A DNA stretch of 64,000 nt from Terriglobia bacterium (GTDB taxonomy: Bacteria > Acidobacteriota > Terriglobia > JAJPHL01), in the NCBI GenBank assembly GCA_021325275.1, contig JAJPHL010000011.1:124001-188000 (forward strand), written 5' to 3'. How positions within the stretch are numbered: position 1 is the first letter of the stretch; each line of letters starts with the position of its first letter. Made by a program: the position numbers and the translations under genes. The notes beneath the pieces were generated by a model. That model worked only from the letters and a program-made list of their open reading frames with translations. It made no database searches and was not told the DNA's origin. Of this stretch, positions 60,310-64,000 are shown one piece after another.

Positions 60310-60513
60310 GCGGAGTCCTTTCGTGCCGACACCGCGCGAAGCAGTGTCCGGACCGTTACAATTTCCTGTGCTTCAATAGATTTATCGGCAAGTGCCGCTG
60401 CAACTCCATCCGACTCGTTGTCTCGCGCTGATACACTCCCCGCCGCGTTCCAAATTCGTAACAAAACGCCCCGAACCCTTGCGCGCCGCGCCACCTGTTG
60501 TTATCAACAGTTG

Positions 60514-60654
60514 ATGACATACGAAAGACTGCTTCGGTTATTGAAGGAAGAGCGCAGACGCCTCGACCGCCGCATTACGGAATGCATGAAGGCTCTCGTA
60601 ATGCAAGGCGACGCACGGAGGGTCGCGGTCGTCCTCCGCAGGACGGCGCGATAA
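60514..60654 (+). CDS. Possible small helical protein, 46 aa
   Basis: T-Y-E-R-L-L-R-L-L-K-E-E-R-R-R-L-D-R-R-I-T-E-C-M-K-A-L is an amphipathic helix with alternating charge; the rest is short and basic. There is no clear ribosome site. The surrounding 60310-60691 interval holds nothing else certain. It could be a chance frame. Confidence 0.3.
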   Translation: MTYERLLRLLKEERRRLDRRITECMKALVMQGDARRVAVVLRRTAR

Positions 60655-60676
60655 AGACAATCGGCGCAAGAAGTGC

Positions 60677-60682
60677 TAACAT
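60677..60682 (+). promoter_or_regulatory. -10 hexamer of the alcohol dehydrogenase gene
   Basis: TAACAT in the extended context AGTGCTAACAT ends 9 bases before ATG 60692. Confidence 0.45.
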
Positions 60683-60691
60683 CGCTTCTTC

Positions 60692-61699
60692 ATGAAGGCT
60701 GTCGTTCTTCCAGCGCCTCAAAGTCCCGTGGAAGTTCGCGATGTCCCGGTCCCCCAACCGGGTCCCGGCGAAGTTCTGGTCAAGATCGAGGCCAGCGGAC
60801 TCTGTCACTCCGACGTTTTTCTCGCGGCGTCTCCGCGCTTGCCGCGAACTCCCCTGATCCTTGGACACGAAGGCGTGGGCCGCGTGACGGCGCTCGGGCC
60901 CGGCGTCTCGCGGTTCCGCATGGGCGACCGCGTGGGCATCGCGTACCTGCATCGTTCGTGCGGCGAATGCGATTTTTGCCGGAAGGGACAAGAGAATCTT
61001 TGCGTGAAGTCCGAGCAGACCGGATATCACGTCGACGGCGCGCTCGCGGAATACGCCACCGGCGACGAAAAGTTTATCGCCCACATTCCCAGCGCGCTAT
61101 CCAACGTGCAAGCCGCGCCGCTCTGTTGCGCGGGACTCACCGCGCACAAGGCCGTGCGCACCGCGGGCCTCGATCCCGGTGAGTGGATCGTGTTGTTCGG
61201 CGCGGGCGGCTTGGGACACTTGGGGATTCAGTTGGCGAAACGCGCGGGATTGCGCGTCGCCGTGGTGGATGTCGCCGACGATAAGTTGGAAATGGCGGCC
61301 AGCGTCGGCGCCGACCTAACGATCAACGGTCTCAAGCAAGAACCGCGCAAGGTCATGGCGCAGTACGGCGGCGCGGCCGGCGCGATCACGTTCACCGGAT
61401 CGCTCGCGGCGATCGAGCAGGCGTTCCCCACGCTGCGTCCTGGGGGAATTCTGGTGCTGGTGGGACTATCGATCAAAAAGTATGAACTGCCGGTGATTCC
61501 CGCGGTGCTGCAAGGATTGCGGATTTCCGGCGTCTTCGTAGGAACGCCGCGCGACCTTCAGGAAATCATGGACCTCGCGGCGGAAGGCGCGGCGCGCGTG
61601 CACGCGGAAACATGTCGATTAGAAGATGTGCCGGCCGCCATGGAGCGAATGCGTCAGGGCACGCTGATCGGCCGCGTGGTGGTGGAATTCGGGCCGTGA
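60692..61699 (+). CDS. Zinc-dependent alcohol dehydrogenase (MDR family)
   Basis: 335 residues. Catalytic zinc ligands C38 (G-L-C-H-S-D), H59-E60 (G-H-E-G-V-G) and a Cys near 145; structural zinc C90, C93, C96, C104. The Rossmann motif is G-A-G-G-L-G-H-L-G. This pattern fits AdhA-type enzymes that oxidise primary alcohols with NAD. The gene appears monocistronic. Confidence 0.93.
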   Translation: MKAVVLPAPQSPVEVRDVPVPQPGPGEVLVKIEASGLCHSDVFLAASPRLPRTPLILGHEGVGRVTALGPGVSRFRMGDRVGIAYLHRSCGECDFCRKGQENLCVKSEQTGYHVDGALAEYATGDEKFIAHIPSALSNVQAAPLCCAGLTAHKAVRTAGLDPGEWIVLFGAGGLGHLGIQLAKRAGLRVAVVDVADDKLEMAASVGADLTINGLKQEPRKVMAQYGGAAGAITFTGSLAAIEQAFPTLRPGGILVLVGLSIKKYELPVIPAVLQGLRISGVFVGTPRDLQEIMDLAAEGAARVHAETCRLEDVPAAMERMRQGTLIGRVVVEFGP

Positions 61700-61796
61700 G
61701 CCGCGACAATTATGGAGCGGCGGAACCTCAGCACGAATGGACCTGGTGAACGAAGACACGATATGCCGCGCCTTCTCACGAAGCCTGAAACTTTAG

Positions 61797-61802
61797 TATT
61801 CT
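61797..61802 (+). promoter_or_regulatory. -10 hexamer of the next secreted gene, leaderless spacing
   Basis: TATTCT ends exactly 6 bases before ATG 61809; no Shine-Dalgarno sequence. Confidence 0.5.
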
Positions 61803-61808
61803 GAAACT

Positions 61809-62435
61809 ATGTGGTTCCTTCTTCTTCATCTCCTGTTGCAAGCGGCCGCACCGGCAACCCCGATGCACGCCGCGTTCGAAAGCGTCATCAACATCAAAGG
61901 CGGCAAGGAAATCGGCACGACGATTTTGCTCGAATACTCATCGCCCACGCCCGGTTCGCCCGTGAAGGGCTGGATTCAGAAACACGATTTTTTCCCCGTC
62001 GACAACGGTGAAGTCACCGACTCGGGTTTCACGATTCAAGCCAACGGCAGCACGTATCGGCTGAATCCGCGCACAAAGCGCATTGCATTTTCGGGCGCCG
62101 ACGGCAATGGCGAAAAGCTGTTGACCCCGCTGGAAGGCTTGACGGGACGCGTCTACCAAATTAAAGAAGAAACCGACGATGGGCGCGAGATGATTCTGCA
62201 AACCGATCACGGCGACCAGCGATTGCTGGCGGATCAGGAGCCGGTGATGTGGAAACATTCCGGCCCGCCGATTCCGAAGTTCAAATACGATCGCTTTGAA
62301 GAAGTGCTCGGCAAGACCACCACGCTGTGGCGCGGCCGCGACGGCGGAACGTACACGCTGGAAGTGATCGAGGAGCCCGAAGACATGGACATTCCCGCGC
62401 GCCTTCCCAAGGAAGATAAGAAGAAAAAGAAGTAA
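61809..62435 (+). CDS. Secreted hypothetical protein, 208 aa
   Basis: Signal peptide (W-F-L-L-L-H-L-L-L-Q-A-A-A), then a mostly beta protein (I-G-T-T-I-L-L-E-Y-S-S; G-S-T-Y-R-L-N-P-R-T-K-R-I-A-F-S-G) that ends in a Lys-rich tail (K-E-D-K-K-K-K-K). No family is recognised. Confidence 0.72.
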   Translation: MWFLLLHLLLQAAAPATPMHAAFESVINIKGGKEIGTTILLEYSSPTPGSPVKGWIQKHDFFPVDNGEVTDSGFTIQANGSTYRLNPRTKRIAFSGADGNGEKLLTPLEGLTGRVYQIKEETDDGREMILQTDHGDQRLLADQEPVMWKHSGPPIPKFKYDRFEEVLGKTTTLWRGRDGGTYTLEVIEEPEDMDIPARLPKEDKKKKK

Positions 62436-62516
62436 GCGGCCTTAGCGATGCCGTAGTTTGACTTTCTCGGAGCCTGTGCAGCCGGCGACCCAGCGTTTCA
62501 GTCGCCCGCGTTGCCG

Positions 62517-62621
62517 CTACCATTCTTCTTTCTTGGCTTTCGATTTCCGGCGCATCACGATCACCACCACAAACACCAACGCCAGCACGCCGCAGATAAT
62601 TCGAATTGTCCCCGTATCCAT
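62517..62621 (-). CDS. Single-pass membrane miniprotein, 34 aa
   Basis: Starts M-D-T-G-T-I-R, then a membrane helix I-I-C-G-V-L-A-L-V-F-V-V-V-I-V-M, then a basic tail R-R-K-S-K-A-K-K-E-E-W. AAGGAA precedes the ATG. The N-out/C-in charge pattern is sound for a real miniprotein. It lies downstream of and in line with the tadC-like gene on the minus strand. Too short for usual gene finders. Confidence 0.5.
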   Translation of the reverse strand: MDTGTIRIICGVLALVFVVVIVMRRKSKAKKEEW

Positions 62622-62645
62622 TTAAGGTTCCTTCCCCAAGTAAGT

Positions 62646-63554
62646 TTACTGTCCGAACATGCTCCGCATGAAGCTTAGCACGCCCGGCGCAATCACCACG
62701 ATAAACAACGCCGGGAGAATGAAAAGCACGATGGGAAAAATCATCTTCACGCCGGCCTTGGCGATGGCCGCTTCAATGTCCAAGCGGCGCTTTACGCGCA
62801 GCGAATCGGAAAACACGCGCAGCGATTGCGCCAGGCCTGTTCCAAAGCGCTCTGCCTGAATGATCATGCCGGCGAGCGAGCGAATCTCGCTGAGTCCGGT
62901 GCGGCGCGCCATGTGCTGAAACGCCACGCCGCGATCCTGGCCCGCTTGCACCTCCACGGTCATCAGATAAAACTCCTCCGCCAATTCCGGATACACGTAC
63001 TGAAGTTCGTCGCACACACGCGCGATCGCTTGATCGAGCGAGAGTCCCGCTCCGAGCACGATGCTCAGCAAGTCGGTGGTGTCGGGCAGCGCCGCGACCA
63101 AACTTTGCCGATGGCGCTTACGCAGCGAGAGCACGGCTTGCTCGGGCAGAAAATATCCCAGCACCAATCCGCCGATCACCGCGATCATGATCGTGCCGGT
63201 ATCGCCCCCATTCAACCACACCAGCGCACCGCCCGAAAGCATCAGCATGAACGCGAGCGTCAACATGCCATAGACTTTCACGGCTCCTTGGCGGCGGATA
63301 CCGGCACGCATCAACTCCAGTTCCTTTTCGCGGAACCACGATTCACCGAAGACCGTGCCGAAGGTCACACCGAGGATCACGTCCCAAATGTCTTCCTGGC
63401 GGCGCAGCGGAGCGCCGCCGCGCGCCTGCAACTCGGCGATGCGCAATTGCAACGGATTCCGTCGCGCTTCCAGCAAATACCATCCGCCGGCCAGCACGGC
63501 GCCGGCATTGGCGAGCGCCACGACAAACACCGCGAAAAGTAGCCACGGATTCAT
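62646..63554 (-). CDS. tadC: Type II secretion F-domain protein, TadC-like
   Basis: 302 residues. N-terminal membrane helix, cytoplasmic stretch, two helices (about 95-140), the T2SSF domain (L-G-A-G-L-S-L-D-Q-A-I-A-R-V; F-G-T-G-L-A-Q-S-L-R-V-F-S-D-S) and one final helix. TadB and TadC form the inner-membrane platform of Flp/tight-adherence pili. It starts at the stop of the TadB-like gene with no gap. Confidence 0.88.
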   Translation of the reverse strand: MNPWLLFAVFVVALANAGAVLAGGWYLLEARRNPLQLRIAELQARGGAPLRRQEDIWDVILGVTFGTVFGESWFREKELELMRAGIRRQGAVKVYGMLTLAFMLMLSGGALVWLNGGDTGTIMIAVIGGLVLGYFLPEQAVLSLRKRHRQSLVAALPDTTDLLSIVLGAGLSLDQAIARVCDELQYVYPELAEEFYLMTVEVQAGQDRGVAFQHMARRTGLSEIRSLAGMIIQAERFGTGLAQSLRVFSDSLRVKRRLDIEAAIAKAGVKMIFPIVLFILPALFIVVIAPGVLSFMRSMFGQ

Positions 63555-64000
63555 TTACATCTTCACCGCGGAAATCCGCCGCATCACCAGGATGCCTACC
63601 ACTTCCGAAAGGACCGCGTAGGTGAACAGCTTCGACCCGAGTTCGGTGGTCCACAAGAGCGATACGTAGTTGTAGTTCACGAAATAGAAAACGATCAGCG
63701 TGAAAACCGGCAGTCCCGCGAGCAACGCGGCGGAAAAACGCTGCTGCGCCGTGTGCGCGCGCAGCTTGCTGCGCAATTGCAGGCGTTCGCGGATCACGCC
63801 GGCCATGCTTTCAAGCACGGTTACCAGGTTCGCGCCGGTTTCGCGCTGCAACACCAGGCCCGTAACGAAGAAGCGCATGTCCAGCAGCGGAATCCGCTCG
63901 CCCAAGCTGTGCAGCGCCGATTCCACCGACGATCCCAGCGCCAACTCTTCGGTGAGTTTCTTGAACTCCCCGGCTATTGGTTCAGGCGCTTCGCCCGCCA
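63555..64000 (-). CDS. tadB: TadB-like Flp pilus platform protein, C-terminal part (5' end outside window)
   Basis: The frame is open to base 64000. It shows the T2SSF signature E-P-I-A-G-E-F-K-K-L-T-E-E-L-A-L-G, F-F-V-T-G-L-V-L-Q-R-E-T-G-A-N-L and two C-terminal membrane helices. TadB heterodimerises with TadC. A short frame within it (start TTG at 63944) is only the part visible to gene finders. The rest of the tad locus must lie to the right. Confidence 0.88.
   Translation of the reverse strand, partial: AGEAPEPIAGEFKKLTEELALGSSVESALHSLGERIPLLDMRFFVTGLVLQRETGANLVTVLESMAGVIRERLQLRSKLRAHTAQQRFSAALLAGLPVFTLIVFYFVNYNYVSLLWTTELGSKLFTYAVLSEVVGILVMRRISAVKM

Noticed and set aside
1-64000. CRISPR array, prophage, or rRNA operon
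   Set aside because: No regularly spaced direct repeats, phage structural genes or rRNA-like sequence were seen; the only RNA gene found is tRNA-Ser(CGA).

Overview
ORGANISM. This GC-rich window looks like a soil Acidobacteriota chromosome, most likely of the Bryobacterales / 'Candidatus Solibacter' lineage. The call rests on family content read by eye: two proteins with the TIGR03437-type C-terminal domain, a TIGR03435-type protein, two ADOP-type (acidobacterial duplicated orphan permease) FtsX/MacB-like permeases, one with its PadR regulator, and several PQQ-type beta-propeller secreted proteins. No rRNA or marker gene fixes the taxon. LAYOUT. 1-4 kb: the tail of a secreted TIGR03437 protein, a DUF4097 protein and an orphan membrane-anchored propeller. 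4.0-5.1 kb: a small accessory cluster (LuxR-type HTH, a tiny basic peptide, a helical protein) behind a good sigma70 promoter. 5.2-18.5 kb: a long leftward run, proS > small membrane protein > class A PBP > two TPR proteins > NfeD > SPFH protein > SPOR protein > lipA > lnt > prfB, with spacings of a few bases in its second half. prfB carries the classic +1 frameshift. 18.4-19.2 kb: a two-gene RHH/partner cassette flanked by 105-bp direct repeats of the proS 5' end; the partner is frameshifted. 19.2-28.5 kb: tandem secreted paralogues, nadK, a membrane dipeptidase, a nested palindromic element, a GH127-like enzyme, an S9 peptidase and a TIGR03435 protein. 28.5-36.7 kb: ADOP permease plus PadR with a palindromic operator, a PQQ protein, a YitJ-type methionine/folate enzyme, xseB, ispA and tlyA. 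36.7-43.2 kb: a BrnTA-like toxin-antitoxin locus with a frameshifted toxin, YcaQ-like glycosylase, dehydrogenase, a previously untracked zinc-ribbon miniprotein, YceI and glnE. 43.2-52.6 kb: an HExxH protein, a membrane PQQ protein, an RsbW-like kinase, a glycine-zipper protein behind a sigma54-type promoter, a folded leader RNA, a large secreted BACON/TIGR03437 protein, a DUF1810 protein, a PEP-CTERM protein and a PhyH oxygenase. 52.8-64 kb: rhodanese/FtrA divergon, a second ADOP permease, an IS481-like remnant, an ECF sigma operon, tRNA-Ser(CGA), an Hpt/response-regulator pair, a zinc alcohol dehydrogenase and the 3' part of a tad (type IV pilus-like) locus. THEMES. Most genes are housekeeping or envelope functions. 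The most striking global signal is promoter architecture: nine genes have a TAnnnT hexamer exactly 6 bases before the start codon, and others 8-12 bases before it, which predicts leaderless transcripts; genes without this signal usually have a clear Shine-Dalgarno sequence. The second theme is decay: two toxin-like genes each lack one G in a G run, a promoter duplicate has lost its -10 A, and an IS is reduced to its tail. No CRISPR array, prophage or complete new defence system was seen.
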